Source of the DNA: Pseudeuparius sepicola
Taxonomy: Eukaryota > Arthropoda > Insecta > Coleoptera > Anthribidae
Assembly (NCBI GenBank): GCA_963920635.1
Contig: OY987308.1
Coordinates: 4,220,225-4,284,224 of the forward strand
DNA: 64,000 bases
Direction of reading: 5' to 3'
Shown: positions 43,942 through 55,870 of the stretch, piece by piece
How positions within the stretch are numbered: position 1 is the first letter of the stretch
Layout of the letters: each line of letters opens with the position of its first letter
Notes under the pieces: model-generated
The model's input: only the letters and a program-made list of their open reading frames with translations
Databases searched by the model: none
Told to the model about the DNA's origin: nothing
Program-made: the position numbers and the translations under genes

Positions 43942-44657
43942 ATGCCGCGCAAGATAGGTTCTCAAAATCTTGATAAACGCGCGCAGGGTATGGTGCGTGC
44001 TTTGGGCGAATATTTTGAGAGGGAAAGGGAAAACGGGGGTCCGCTGCTTCCGCTTTGTGCTGTAAAAGATGTAAGTACTTTTTATTTTATTTCACTGATA
44101 TAAATTCCGATAATTTCTAAAAAAATCATATTTTTGTTTCTATTTAAGAGGGTTGCAGCAGCTCTAGGAATTAGTTTTGACACGGTCAAAACAATTATTT
44201 CAAAAGGACCAGCTACTCGAACTGCAAGGAGAGAAAGAAAAAACCTGTACCTAGTCAACATTGATGATTTCGAACAGACAGCAATCCGAAATGTGATATA
44301 TGAAATGTATATAGGGACAGTATGTTAAAGAATTTTGCCAATTTGCATCAATATGCGTCTAATTTTATAATTATTCTTTTAGAAAAGCACTTTACAGTGA
44401 ACGCCCTAAAAGCGAAATTAGAAGAAAGAGATATTTTTCATGGTGGTAGAACATCTTTATGGAAAATATTGAGGAACATTGGATTTAAGTACCGCAAAGA
44501 TGATCCTCGACGTGGACTTTATGGAGGTGCCTATAATATTGCTATAAAACGTATTAAATTTTTAAGAAATCATATGCAAGCAAAAAGAGAAGAAACACGA
44601 GAGTTTGTTTATTTGGAAGAAACATGGATTTTCCAAGATTTTCCAAGATTTTGAATT
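43942..44657 (+). pseudogene. Tc1/mariner-like transposase, truncated, three exons
   Basis: Exon 1 is 43942-44070 (ATG; donor GTAAGT). Exon 2 is 44149-44319 (acceptor TATTTAAG, donor GTATGT). A third segment, 44383-44654, follows CTTTTAG, but the phase at this junction does not close perfectly. The N-terminal half has a helix-turn-helix look (VAAALGISFDTVKTII) and the next part resembles IS630-type transposases (SLWKILRNIGFKYRK). EFVYLEETWIF corresponds to the first catalytic strand, usually YLDETW, with glutamate replacing aspartate. The chain ends 9 codons later, so the other catalytic residues are absent. Confidence 0.7.
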
Positions 44658-45022
44658 AAGGGAAATATTTTCTTTGTAAATTTCCACTGCTTTATTTTTA
44701 CATAAAGGAGTATCAGATGGTCCAAAATTTTTTTTAAATTAATTATTCGGAAATAGTGAATTTTTTTCATTTTTTTAAAATTTTTAAGTACCTATTAACA
44801 CAGAATAGCTGTGGTATTAAGCTTTTCCTCATTTTTATTCACATGGCCTATTAAGGTTTCATATTAAGAAAACACAGTGTACATTAACTAACCTGTAAAT
44901 GGTTTAAAAGTCAAATATTGTGGCAGCTGAAGTCTTCGTATTTGCAATTTGTCATAAAGTTTGGCAACGCTGTTATGCTGGTATCGATGACGTCAGGGTA
45001 TAAATTAAATGAATAGGCTTTA

Positions 45023-45577
45023 TTAAAGCTAGAGGGTTGAGGTTTTCACGTCACTGTACTACTTTTTTGAGAGGAATTTGGTGGACCAATCAGATTTTAG
45101 ATAAGTTTTATAGTTTCCGCGCATTGGCGCAGGACTGAAATTTTCAATTTTTTGGAAACCTCTCTCCTGGCTACAACTTATATAATATCGACAAATTTAG
45201 TCAACTATTTTTATAGATTTTTTGGCGTAGAATCGAATGGAATAATTAGTTTTTTTGGTAGCGTTAATAGTTTTTCAAATATGAACTATGGTTTCCATTT
45301 AAAAAAATATAACTTTGGTTCATATCTCAAAAACTATTAACGCTACCAAAAAACTAATTCCATTCGATTCTACCCCAAAAAATCTATAAAAATAGTTGAT
45401 TAAATTTGTCGATATTATATAAGTTGTAGCCAGGAGAGAGGTTTCCAAAAAATTGAAAATTTCAGTCCTGCGCCAATGCGCGGAAACTATAAAACTTATC
45501 TAAAATCTGATTGGTCCACCAAATTCCTCTCAAAAAAGTAGTACAGTGACGTGAAAACCTCAACCCTCTAGCTTTAA
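45023..45577. mobile_element. 555-bp fully palindromic MITE nested at a TA
   Basis: The ends TTAAAGCTAGAGGGTTGAGG and its exact complement are flanked by TA (45021-45022, 45578-45579). Removing the element and one TA restores the host repeat GGCTTTAATAACCG. The arms, about 260 bases each, are nearly identical, meeting around 45295-45310. Differences between the arms are few, so insertion was recent or the arms are being homogenised. Confidence 0.92.
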
Positions 45578-45625
45578 TAATAACCGAGATTTTTGAGAAA
45601 AACACCCAATATGGGACACCCTGTA

Positions 45626-47294
45626 CACTTGTTTGCAGGCATGATAATTTTTCGATGTTTTCAACAGCATTTTGAATATAACCACAAATATATAAAAATT
45701 GCAAAGAAAAAAGTAGAGAATTAATTTAAAAAAAATTTTACATGGAAATTTTATGTACCTGGAAGTAAATGGAGACAAATAAGACACAAATTAAAAAATA
45801 AAAGTTTATTTTAAAATAAAGGTAACAAAATATCTAGGATAAGGTGTACATTTTCAACTTTAATTACTTATCTTAACTGATTTATTCATTTTAAAATTAA
45901 ATTTAATAGGAAAAACATCTAAGACAGGTAGCTTTTACATATGTTTATATAATTTTTAATGTTTAGGCATCTAACAAAAAGAATTACAAATAAGTACCTC
46001 ATTAAAAGGACCATAACCTCAATTTCCATCGTTGACGACAAACAGCTAGGTTCATTAGCACAATATTTTGCCAGTTGTTCCCTTGATAGAGTTTCTATCA
46101 TAAGATGACATGGAAAGTAAAAAACTGCATACTACAAATGCAAGTAAATACTTGTAGACAGTACAGTACAGGAAAGAGGTCTATTTCTCCCTATCCAACT
46201 ATTTGGATAGAGCTGATCTAGGTAATTTCTGACGGGCAAGTAATTATGTGGTGGAGCTCCATCATGATAATTTTTGTTTTATTTTCTTACATTTTGTTAC
46301 CAGCTAAAACACAATATTAGAAAGTTTTAAGTATGTCTAATTATAAAACAGAACGTAATTATGAAAATATTCCATGGCTGACTATGTGAAAATTAAAAAA
46401 AAAAACAGAAAATTAGCCATAGCTCTTTTATTTATTGTAATAACTATGCCGAGTATTATATCTTTGGAAAGGTCAAAAAATGGCCGATTTTATAAGGCCA
46501 CAGCCAACTACGATTTACATTAAAAAAAAAACACAAGTTTATGCCATATCTCAAAAATCACAAACAACATAAAAAAATTAGATTGGATTATCTTATTAAG
46601 CCCAAAATTATCTACAAGTTTTGTCTCTACAGTTTTTCTGTATACCTACATCAGAAATAACGGAGCTGCAGAGATCTGAAGAAATAGCAAAAAATCACTT
46701 TTTTCAAAATATCTAGTGAGCCGTGAACTTTTTTAAAAATCCAAAAGGGGCATTAGATTGAGCATTCAAAACTGCAATTCTTTCCCCATTTAACCTTTGT
46801 TCTAGTTCTAGTTCTGCTAGTTTCCGAGATCCCCATAGTGGGCATCGAAAAAAAACTCACCCTGTATATCTCCCACAATCTTTCAAATTAGACCATAACT
46901 ACACTTTTATGACTTGTGAGAATATAAAAAAGTGAACCTTGTTTTTGTCCTTTGTTTTACCCTGTGGGTAAAGATTTTGGCTTGATTTTCTTCGTTTGGT
47001 TTATTGGAAAATACAACATCATTTGCATCATTATTAGCCAATATTTAGACCCTTCCTTGTAACATACCTTCTAATTCTATAGGTACAGGTGAAAATTTTC
47101 TATTTTGCAAGGAAACAAATGTGTTGAATCAAAACGTTTTATTTGGAGTTTTACATTGATTAATATAAATTCCCGATATTAGATAAGAATTTGGTAAGTT
47201 TGGCAAAGCCCCCGTCGCAGTCAACCATATCCTGTTGAAGTGGAGCTGAGACAATCAACAGCTAGAACTACTGTACATATTTATGAAATCGGCC
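45626..47294. other. No gene recognised
   Basis: AT-rich. An ACTCACCCTGTATA motif near 46857 resembles a mariner-MITE end without a visible partner. Confidence 0.4.
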
Positions 47295-47465
47295 GAATCG
47301 ATATGATCAAGCAGGCCAAAATAAGCCATTTAAACATTTCCATGGCCTACTGTTTCCCTAGTCTTATCTTGGCGATTTCATAGCCACCTTTGAATCTTTT
47401 TGGTGGTTAAAGGTCCGAAAATTCATAACTTTAGTGCAAATAAAGGTCTGAAAACTTGCTACCTT
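47295..47465. repeat. Dispersed repeat, second copy of 38330-38500
   Basis: See 38330-38500; same orientation, moderate divergence. Confidence 0.75.
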
Positions 47466-48750
47466 TTAACTCCCGTTTACAAAAAGCAGCTGCCTACACT
47501 TTGTTTTTTTTTGTTGCGTGGCAAATTATAGGCAATTACTTACCGTGTTCCAGACCTCTGTATGAACCAGCATGAGAAAGATCAGCGCCAGCAAAAAAAG
47601 GTGGCTTTCTTCTCACTGGTGTTAACTACAATAATAATATATCTAAAATAAAAGTTATACAATGAACCAAAAACGTAGTCAATTTTTTAAGATGTATACC
47701 CCGATTACTTAAGAAGTCCCGATTTTGTCAGATGACATTCTCCACAAAATCCCTAGGAATTTTCTGTTAACCATGGGTATAACGTTGGTATATGCGTCGC
47801 AACCAGTTAATGACGTCACTCATATATATGATGTGAAAAGTTACCAAGTGATACGAAAAAAAGAACATAATAAAATAAAAACCCTATTGCAAACACGATT
47901 ATACTGCCACAAATAAAAATAAAATCACAAATAAAAGATAAAATCGCCTACTTGCGGCAGCGTCTATGGTGCGTACTCAGGCAAATTTTATTTCCATTTT
48001 CCGTGTTGTGAAAGTAAAAACCTATATATATTTTGTGGTTCAAAAGGGTTCAAACTTTGGGCAGTGGAAATATTCGCGGGTTTTGTACGTTTCGTGACTT
48101 TTACCGTTATCTGTGTTGTTCTTGTTCGTGTTATTAGTAGTTATTCATTGTGCAAATGGGCTCGTTACTGACCTGAACTTTTGACCCAGTTGCATTTTTT
48201 TGCTCCATCGATGCCAACTTAGGATCTCGAAATTACCAATTGACAGTCCCAGTAAGGACTTCTTATAATAATTTTACTATAATAAGTTAGTATCTTAGCC
48301 TTTTTTGACACTAATAAACTTGCTGGGGAATTCTCAGGAGGGTTATTACATTCAGACACAGTAAGGGTGGCGGAAATACTGCGACTAGCGTTTAACATTG
48401 CACTTGTACTTAAGTTTCCACTAAGTGTTTGGCTGCTACCCTTGTTTATAACGTCTCTGTTATAAACAAGGCTCCTACTCATTTCGGTAATTATGGAACA
48501 TACCGTATCCACTGCCTGATTTTCTTGAAACTTTGTCTACCCCCTATTTTCGAGGTCCCTGAACACGAATCTGACCTCAGTTTTTTGGGCTCGGACGTAG
48601 TTTCCGAGAAAACGAATTTTTAAATTTCCTTTTGACACCCCACTTTTCACGGCGATATTTGTGGTTATAATCGAGATGAATTTAGCTCAAATTAACCACC
48701 ACCCTTGTCCGGCACGGCAAGTGTAAACACATGGGGTAATCTGTGAACAC
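47466..48750. other. No gene; one hairpin
   Basis: CCTTGTTTATAAC / GTTATAAACAAGG form a perfect 13-bp stem at about 48438-48471. The open frame at 48219-48512 (-) has no known motif. Confidence 0.4.
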
Positions 48751-49160
48751 ATGTGACAACTACAAAACACAAAAAAACTTTCTTCTTCTTCTGTAATTTA
48801 CGTTCTGGGCTTCAGCACTTAGCGATGGAAAGAAGTTTTGATAATGATTGCAATTTTTTTTTATCAATGTAGTTCTGTTGGAACAAACACAATACAATAA
48901 CAACCAAGCCCGTTTGAAGTGAAAGAAGGTTGATATTCCGAAATTAACCTACCGGTAACCAGTTAACTTATTTACAAAAGAAATCAGAAAACCTTCACCA
49001 GAGTTACCGGCTTCGTTAATAGTAGAAATCAGAAAACTTCCTGTAATTCTGTGGGGTGCAATGTTTCAAGTTTCCAGTGTGTAACCACTATTCAAGTTAA
49101 GTACCAGGCCTGTTTGGTTACTTTTGGAACACCAAATAAAAAATTTTGGTTAATTTCGGA
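48751..49160. repeat. Dispersed repeat, inverted relative to 7620-8130
   Basis: See 7620-8130. This copy has an internal partial duplication of the AGAAATCAGAAAAC-TTC segment (about 48978 and 49023). Confidence 0.65.
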
Positions 49161-49271
49161 CCATACCCTGAGATGTCAGTCGTCAGTCAAAGTCAACCTA
49201 ACCTAAACCTAGCTTTAATATTTTGTATAAATTAGAATAATTTTGGTTTGAGGTTGCGTTGGAACTGGTCG

Positions 49272-49413
49272 CACACCCAGCGGTGTTTCGAAAGAATTTC
49301 TCTGGTGTTTCAACAGGACCATCTGGGAGGCTTGAACGCAGTCACACCCAGTGTTTCTCGAAAGAATCTTTACGGCAATTTAACAGGACTGACTGGGAGG
49401 CATTGAACGCGGT
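49272..49413. repeat. Two tandem 71-bp repeats
   Basis: Units start at 49272 and 49343 with CACACCCAG; both contain TTTC(T)CGAAAGAAT and ACAGGAC..CTGGGAGGC. A third CACACCCAGTGTTTC start is near 49443. An open frame crosses them (49259-49516), but it has no recognisable function. Confidence 0.75.
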
Positions 49414-49493
49414 CGCACACCTCACAGATTATTGTGGTTTAGCACACCCAGTGTTTCGGCGGTACTCACCTGTTGACGGTTTGTCAAAAAAAG

Positions 49494-49669
49494 CGTTAAC
49501 TGACGTATTTATTTAAGACTTCTCACGGCTACGGCTTCATGTCCTGGAAAACAGACGGCGCTGATATCTAACAATGTATTGTATTTTGTGTCCGGAAAGT
49601 GCATGGTGAGCCAAAAAAGTGTCAAGACTTGACAACCGTGAACAGTCTTTATTAATACGTCAGTCAACG
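49494..49669. mobile_element. 176-bp MITE, same family as 17343-17522
   Basis: The ends CGTTAACTGACGTATTTATT and CGTTGACTGACGTATTAATA (complement) are flanked by A-rich direct repeats ending in G (AAAAAAG). Interior ACTTCTCACGGCT, CATGTCCTGGAAA and CAATGTATTGTATTTTGTGTC match the first copy. A terminal-repeats-only remnant lies at 50134-50165. Confidence 0.8.
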
Positions 49670-50214
49670 AAAAAAGTCCTTAAGCCGGGCATCCCCGCTC
49701 CCGTCTCGTGCTGACAGATGATCGCAGCGTCCCTTGGTCCTCGACGGCAATGTCGCTGCACTGGGCGTGTTCTGTTACCCCAGTTTCCAGCAAGAACGGG
49801 GTTATACCTAGAAGCATCTTATCCCTATCAGCCCCCCTGGCTACCCTCATAAATGTTCTAAGAAATCGGGAAAAATTAAATGAACCTGAATAAATAAGAA
49901 ATAAATGTTCTGAACGGATAAATCAAAAATAAAATACGGAAAATCTAGTAACTCCAGCGCCGAGGTACACGCGCGGCCTCACAAATCGTTCCACTAGGCA
50001 TGAGAAATCAGCAAGAAATCAAGAATTTCGGGTAAGTGCAGCAACGTTGTGCCAATTCCATGGCTTCTCAAATCAACAACTTCCTCTACATTCCCCTTAC
50101 CATCCCGCTCCTCCCCGTAGAACATAAAAATTGCGTTGACTGACATTTTAATACGCCAGTCAACGAAAATGGGTTAAATCGCTGCATTATTATTATAATA
50201 ATTTATAAGTAGAT
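49670..50214. other. No gene recognised
   Basis: A relatively GC-rich segment (49690-49850) lacks known motifs. 50134-50165 is a collapsed pair of MITE ends, CGTTGACTGAC...GCCAGTCAACG. Confidence 0.4.
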
Positions 50215-50555
50215 TTAAAGTTTTACACTGTTCCTTGGTGTTTTGAGATTCACGTAACATGAAATTACGCGGATTTCTTTGATTGTCAAAGTGGTATTAG
50301 TTAAATAAGGTATATCTAAGTATAATAATTGAGTTATTATAGAAGAATCTCGTGCTTTTTTACATTGGTTTATTACACTTTTTTTTATCCCGCGAACCAA
50401 AACTTGGATTTTTTTGTATTTTTAAAGCTTTCCTGGAGTATGGGTCAAGTTCTGATGCTTGCCGGACCCCTGAAAAATCGAGAAATAAGAAAAAACATGC
50501 AATTTCCAACGGTGGTTTTAGAGGATTTTCCCTCGGTTTCGTTGATACTATACAG
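50215..50555. repeat. Dispersed ~340-bp repeat, inverted copy of 29850-30170
   Basis: See 29835-30191. The segment is open in three frames over about 95 codons, but the conserved ENPLKPPLEIACFF stretch is on the minus strand. Confidence 0.7.
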
Positions 50556-50762
50556 ACGTCCCGTTTCTCGAAAGTGGTTAATCGTGAATCGGAAAATCCT
50601 TTTAGATATCGGATTTCTGTGGTTCTTTTTGGTACCAGAGAAAAGTAAGACACCCACCTTCGATTTTTAAAACGGTTCTAGGTACCTAGATTTGTTTGGT
50701 GATAATATGAAATTACGGTGGACTTGAAGAAAATCATATGCACAGACCATTACGTGAATTGC

Positions 50763-50955
50763 AGAATAATAATAATAATAATAATTCTCACCCTCACAAT
50801 ACTCTAAACTAGGAGTGCCCCAGAAGCAACCACATATGCTTGTGCGGGGGAGGGGGGCAATTACTATTATTTTGTCTTCGTTGCCGTTTGCGGTTAGGGC
50901 CGACTTTTTTCCCGATAGAACTAGGATAGCATTTGCTCAAGTACTACGGAAAAAT
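50763..50955 (-). mobile_element. 5'-truncated SINE or LINE 3' end
   Basis: On the minus strand it runs from CCGTAGTACTTGAG to CTCCTAGTTTAGAGTATTGTGA and ends GGGTGAGAATTATTATT. It is homologous to the 3' part of the SINE at 25085-25275. It lacks the tRNA-like head, so it is either a truncated SINE or the tail of the partner LINE. Confidence 0.75.
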
Positions 50956-51347
50956 GATTATAATAAACACTATCTTGGAATTACGGGATGATTCTGTTCA
51001 ACCAGTTGAAGAAGCAAGAATTCTAGATATTATGTTTTGGAAGAGTATTTTGTAACGTCTGCAAGAATGAAGAAAATTTTGTTTAAAGCCCTAAAGCAAA
51101 CCAGTGGTCCACTACATACAGAAGAAACTGAAAAACTTAATGTATAAGGTACCAAATACCCTTGCTTGCTTTTTAGACTCCCTTTCTTAAGAAAAAATAT
51201 GCTATCTAAACTTGTCACATTAAAGAAACATAACAAAGAAGTATTTATTTTATTGTGGATATTAAATTCGTTGTAATAACAGACACATTTGCATGTTTTT
51301 ATTTTATCAAAGGTTCTGCAACAGTGTTTCTAACATGAAACCACACT
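50956..51347. other. No gene recognised
   Basis: AT-rich spacer before the 528-bp satellite. Confidence 0.35.
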
Positions 51348-53093
51348 GTCGATCTTTTTCGATGTGTGACGCCAGTGGTGATCGTTTGAAACATCTCTAT
51401 TCACAGGTCTTTAGATCTGGTTTAACTACTTAATAATTTATAATCTATGTCATATAAAGGGATAACGTAAAAGCAAACTCTGATAAGAAACCAAAACAAA
51501 AAATGTGAAGCTATTCTGAAACTATATTTTGAAAAAATTAAGAACAGCTCAATCCAGTTAAAAGTAACAAATTATTGTGTTGTGCAGAGCTAGGCTGTAC
51601 TCGAATACTTTTGTGTCCAAGTACTGTATCCGGATACTTTTGCTGTATCCGCAAGGTCGTATTCGGATACTCTTTAAATTTTGTATCCGTTATCCGTATC
51701 CGAGAGAAAATTTTAAGTATCCGGTATACGGATTCTATTTGAAATCCCGCGAATAGAATTCCCCACATGGAGCATAATAATTGAATGTTATTTAGTCAGT
51801 TCAGTCGATCTATTTTTAGATTGTCCGTTGCCGCGGGCCGAAAAACGAGTGGTTGCAAATTACGGCGTTATATACGTCGATCTTTTTCGACGTGTGGCTC
51901 CAGTGGCAATCGCTTGAAACATCTCTGTTCACGGGTCTTTAGATCCAGTTTAACTACTTAATAATTTATAATCTATGTCACATAAAGGGTAACGTAAAAG
52001 CAAACTCTGATAAGAAACCAAAACAAAAAAATGTGAAGCTATTCTGAAACTATATTTTGAAAAAATTAAGAACAGCTCAATCCAGTTAAAAGTAACAAAT
52101 TATTGTGTTGTGCAGAGCTAGGCTGTACTCGAATACTTTTGTGTCCGAGTACTGTATCCGGATACTTTTGCTGTATCCGCAAGGTCGTATTCGGATACTC
52201 TTTAAATTTTGTATCCGTTATCCGTATCCGAGAGAAAATTTTAAGTATCCGGTATACGGATTCTATTTGAAATCCCGCGAATAGAATTCCCCACATGGAG
52301 CATAATAATTGAATGTTATTTAGTCAGTTCAGTCGATCTATTTTTAGATTGTCCGTTGCCGCGGGCCGAAAAACGAGTGGTTGCAAATTACGGCGTTATA
52401 TACGTCGATCTTTTTCGACGTGTGGCTCCAGTGGCAATCGCTTGAAACATCTCTGTTCACGGGTCTTTAGATCCAGTTTAACTACTTAATAATTTATAAT
52501 CTATGTCACATAAAGGGTAACGTAAAAGCAAACTCTGATAAGAAACCAAAACAAAAAAATGTGAAGCTATTCTGAAACTATATTTTGAAAAAATTAAGAA
52601 CAGCTCAATCCAGTTAAAAATAACAAATTATTGTGTTGTGCAGAGCTGGGCTGTACTCGAATACTTTTGTGTCCGAGTACTGTATCCGGATACTTTTGCT
52701 GTATCCGCAAGGTCGTATTCGGATACTCTTTAAATTTTGTATCCGTTATCCGTATCCGCGAGAAAATTTTAAGTATCCGGTATACGGATTCTATTTGAAA
52801 TCCCGCGAATAGAATTCCCCACATGGAGCATAATAATTGAACGTTATTTAGTCAGTTCAGTCGATCTATTTTTAGATTGTCCGTTGCCTCGGGTCGAAAA
52901 AAGAGTGGTTGCGAATTACGGCGTTATATACGTCGATCTTTTTCGACGTGTGGCGCCAGTGGCAATCGCTTGAAACATCTCTGTTCACGGGTCTTTAGAT
53001 CCAGTTTAACTACTTAATAATTTATAATCTATTTCATATAGAGAAATAACGTAAAAGCAAACTCTAATAAGAAACCAAAACCAAAAATGTGGT
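51348..53093. repeat. Tandem satellite, 3.3 units of 528 bp
   Basis: GTCGATCTTTTTCGA marks unit starts at 51348, 51876, 52404 and 52932, exactly 528 bases apart; the fourth unit stops near 53093. The second and third units are almost identical, and the first is more diverged at its left end. Each unit contains half of the GTATCCG-type MITE found at 40377-40884. The 76-codon minus-strand frame in each unit lies over that MITE half and is not a gene. Confidence 0.95.
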
Positions 53094-53116
53094 GCTGAAG
53101 CTGTTACTAGTTACAG

Positions 53117-53399
53117 TTTAAATAAATCTCTTGCTGCCTTCCTGTGATTTTTCATTATTTCTTCTGAAATAATTTAACATTCGTTCTTTCTCGTCCTCAC
53201 TAATTCTAAATCCAATTTTTCTCTTGCTAATCACACTTCCTCTCGATCTTAATCTTTGCTACAGCTGACATATAAATGAAGCACCCAGAACATTTCTATT
53301 TGGATATTTGCGAGAATACTCCTTCAAAGTTTCTATGTGTTTTCTATCATTTTTGATAAATACCATTAAAATGTCACAGCATTCTTCTTTCAAAAACAT
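53117..53399 (-). pseudogene. DUF4817-like helix-turn-helix fragment, second copy
   Basis: On the minus strand the frame starts at the ATG at 53399 with FLKEECCDILMVFIKNDRKH, then YSRKYPNRNV, a TAG where copy 1 has an AAG-type codon, then QRLRSRGSVISKRK and DEKERMLNYFRRNNEKS. A frameshift lies near the end. The DILMVY...A..YxxRYPNR...F..L..RLR..GS pattern fits DUF4817. Early codons broken in copy 1 are intact here. Confidence 0.65.
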
Positions 53400-53949
53400 T
53401 TTTTAAACTGTAACTAGTAACAGTTTCAATTTTAAGAATAATCTGGCAGATAAGTAGAAATATTGAACTTATACAGCCTACTTGATTGTCAGTTTTATTA
53501 TCATGGCTGACTTTGGATCGAACATCAGACACTGACCATGAGGCTGGGTATCAAATTTGATAAATATCTCGGAATTGGTTGAAGATAAATAGGTCAAATT
53601 ATATATCGTTGGATTCAGAATTAAAAAAGGAATCCTATAATGGTAAAATTGAATGAAAATAGAGAAAATCACTTTCATTTCTGCTATAACCAAAAGTTAT
53701 TTCAAAAAACTAATTATTCAGGAATACTACTTGAAAGTTCTCTAATGATTTTGTAGGCATCAATGAATTCCCTTTAATTTTTACTATAATATAATTTTTT
53801 GAATGACGATTTTGTGTTCACCTGTCTCCTCGTAACGCACTTTTTTCGCTTGGATGGGCCACCCTGTACCACTGTATTTTTGACATGTCTAAAATATGTA
53901 TTTTTTAGATGAAAGGAATATACCAGGCGGGCTGAAAAATTTTGCACTT

Positions 53950-54175
53950 TAATAAAGATAAAGTCTAAAGATGTGGCACCATTTAAATCAACATTTTAAA
54001 GTGGTCCGCAAGGGAAGCTTTGTTTATAATTTCAGATGGTGTTGTTTCAAAGTTAATACTCCATCGATATTGCTAAAGCTGAGATTCACAGTAACCCCTC
54101 AAGCATGCCATTCAAGTGTCCTAATTTCAAACATAGTTCACGCAAAAAGGCACAGGATTGAATTAATGTAAAGAA
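53950..54175 (+). pseudogene. C2H2 zinc-finger relic, subfamily B
   Basis: KSKDVAPFK-like sequence, then NQHFKVVRKGSFVYNFRWCCFKVNTPSILLKL aligns with the ZF5 stretch KQHVKVAHEGGFAYSCKKCPFKVNTRSTLLKH. The first finger has lost its CxxC, and the second lost one cysteine and the histidines. It is in the same strand and orientation as ZF6, 2 kb upstream, and mirrors 2385-2515. Confidence 0.75.
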
Positions 54176-54774
54176 AAAACGTCATAAGAAGCGTTTTTTT
54201 AAGAAAATATTCTACCTGAGGAAAGTACAGATTGAGGAGCATGAAAATACCTCGAGTTCAACGAACATTCTGATCAATTGTAAATTATCAGTTGACAGGT
54301 TTTGAAATGTTTCATGACCGGTATTTCTAGGAACCTTAGTATCCCTTAGAATCCGTTATTCGGGAATAATGACACTAATTGAATAACCCAATTCTCCTAG
54401 CGAAAGTCTATAGAATTACACAATCCAAATCAAGAAAATCCGTAACACTATTCGGAAAAAAATTAAAAATTAAAATGACCACTGGATTCTTAAGCATTGT
54501 ATAAGGGTTAGTTAGCTTTTATACATAGTGTATGTGAACATTGCAATTAGGCAACCTAATAAAATTGATTTTATTCGACTCAAATGTGTTTTTATTTATT
54601 GGCAAGTATGCCGAGACCTAATTTGAAAAGTTGTAGTAAAAAAGTTTTTTTTTACGGAACTGTCAAATTTACCCTGGCATTTTATTTGTCATTTTTTTTT
54701 ATTTTGTCATTGTTCAGAAATACCTAACCTTTTAAAACAGTTCTTAGCTGACCCAAAGTTGCCACTTAATAAAA

Positions 54775-55768
54775 AAAGCCCGCTTTACACTTGTCAAGTT
54801 TTTTACCAATAACTTGATGAATTTATTGATCAATTTCTTCGTCAATTTATTCACATTTTTACACCTGTCAAGAAATTGATGAATTTTCCTGACCAATCTG
54901 TCAGTTTTTGGCTGCTATGTACCAACAAAACAAAAGTTATGTTGATTTTTGAGGTTATGTTATATTGTGCTTGTGCTGCTGAGAGGTGTTTTACGGTTTA
55001 TTTTACTATAAATATTATGGATAAAATGCTGTGGGAAAAAACTGTACAAATAAAGCCTGTGAAGAATAAGTCTAAAAGGAAAAAAGCTACAGCTCTGGTT
55101 TTTATAATTGCAACTTCACAATTTTACCGTTGGCAGCCTTGAAATTGACGAAAAATAGCCGTCAATAAATACGCAGAGAGATCCATCAATTTATTGATGT
55201 CAATTTTTGTATTAAGCCCGCTTTACATTTGTCAATTTTCTTGTCAATTTATTCATCAAGTCGAGCCGGCAATAAACTTGCTAAGTGTAATACAAAAATT
55301 GACATCAATAAACTGATGGATTTCTCTGCGTATTTATTGATGGCTTAGAACAGGTTCTATTTTTCGTCAATTTTTGCGTCAATTTCAAGGATGGCAACGG
55401 TAAAATTGTGAAGTTGCAATTAGACCACAGCATTTTATCGATAATATTTATAGTAAAATAAACTGTAAAAACACCTCTCAGCACCACAAGCACAATATAA
55501 CATAACCTCCAAAATCAACATAGCTTTTGTTCTGTTGGTAGCAGGAAAAAAAATTGACAGTTTGGTCAGGGAAATTTATAAAATTCTTGACAAGTATTAA
55601 AGGGAACGCCACGGGAATAAATTGACGAAGAAATTGATCAATAAATTCGTCAAGTTATTGGTAAAAAAAATGGCAAGTGTAAAGCGGACTTTACACTTAT
55701 CAAGTTTATTGACGGCTTGACTTGATGAATAAATTGACGAGAAATTTGACAAATGTAAAACGGGCTTT
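54775..55768. mobile_element. Foldback element of TTGACGAA/CTTGATGAAT repeats, empty site known
   Basis: The outer ends AAGCCCGCTTTACACTTGTC and ...ACAAATGTAAAACGGGCTTT are inverted. Many copies of TTGACGAAGAAATTGATCA, AAATTGATGAA and their complements fill the arms, and a second GCCCGCTTTACA lies at 55216. The left part holds a short frame (MDKMLWEKTVQ...KSKRKKATALV) repeated as a decayed inverted copy on the right. The equivalent point at about 2095 lacks the element. The GC-rich TTTACAC ends faintly suggest PIF/Harbinger. Confidence 0.75.
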
Positions 55769-55870
55769 AGATGCACCCAGTTAATTTAGACACTGTCTAT
55801 TTCATATTTGGAATAGGTATAACATATTTATAAGAAGTTTATACTTAAAACATTGTTTTGACGGTTTTAA

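Larger units (their letters stand above)
43694..45623 (+). mobile_element. Tc1/mariner-type transposon with nested MITE, TA target duplication
   Basis: It begins CAGAGTGTCCCATTTTGGGT after TA (43692-43693) and ends with the complementary ...ATGGGACACCCTG before TA (45624-45625). Terminal repeats extend about 80 bases through CTCGGTTATTAAAGC and ATTTATACCCTGACGTCATC, with the right-hand repeat split by a nested 555-bp element. An intron-containing transposase relic occupies the interior. Without the nested insertion and its TA duplication the element is about 1.37 kb. Confidence 0.85.
53100..55870. repeat. Right copy of inverted segmental duplication
   Basis: Reverse complement of 1985-3540, truncated on the left by the 528-bp satellite and enlarged by an inserted foldback at about 54775-55768. 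It ends about 200 bases before the ZF6 acceptor. Confidence 0.85.

Noticed and set aside
51538..52824. Three identical 76-codon minus-strand open frames
   Set aside because: They lie over the MITE half inside each 528-bp satellite unit; identity reflects tandem duplication, not selection on protein.
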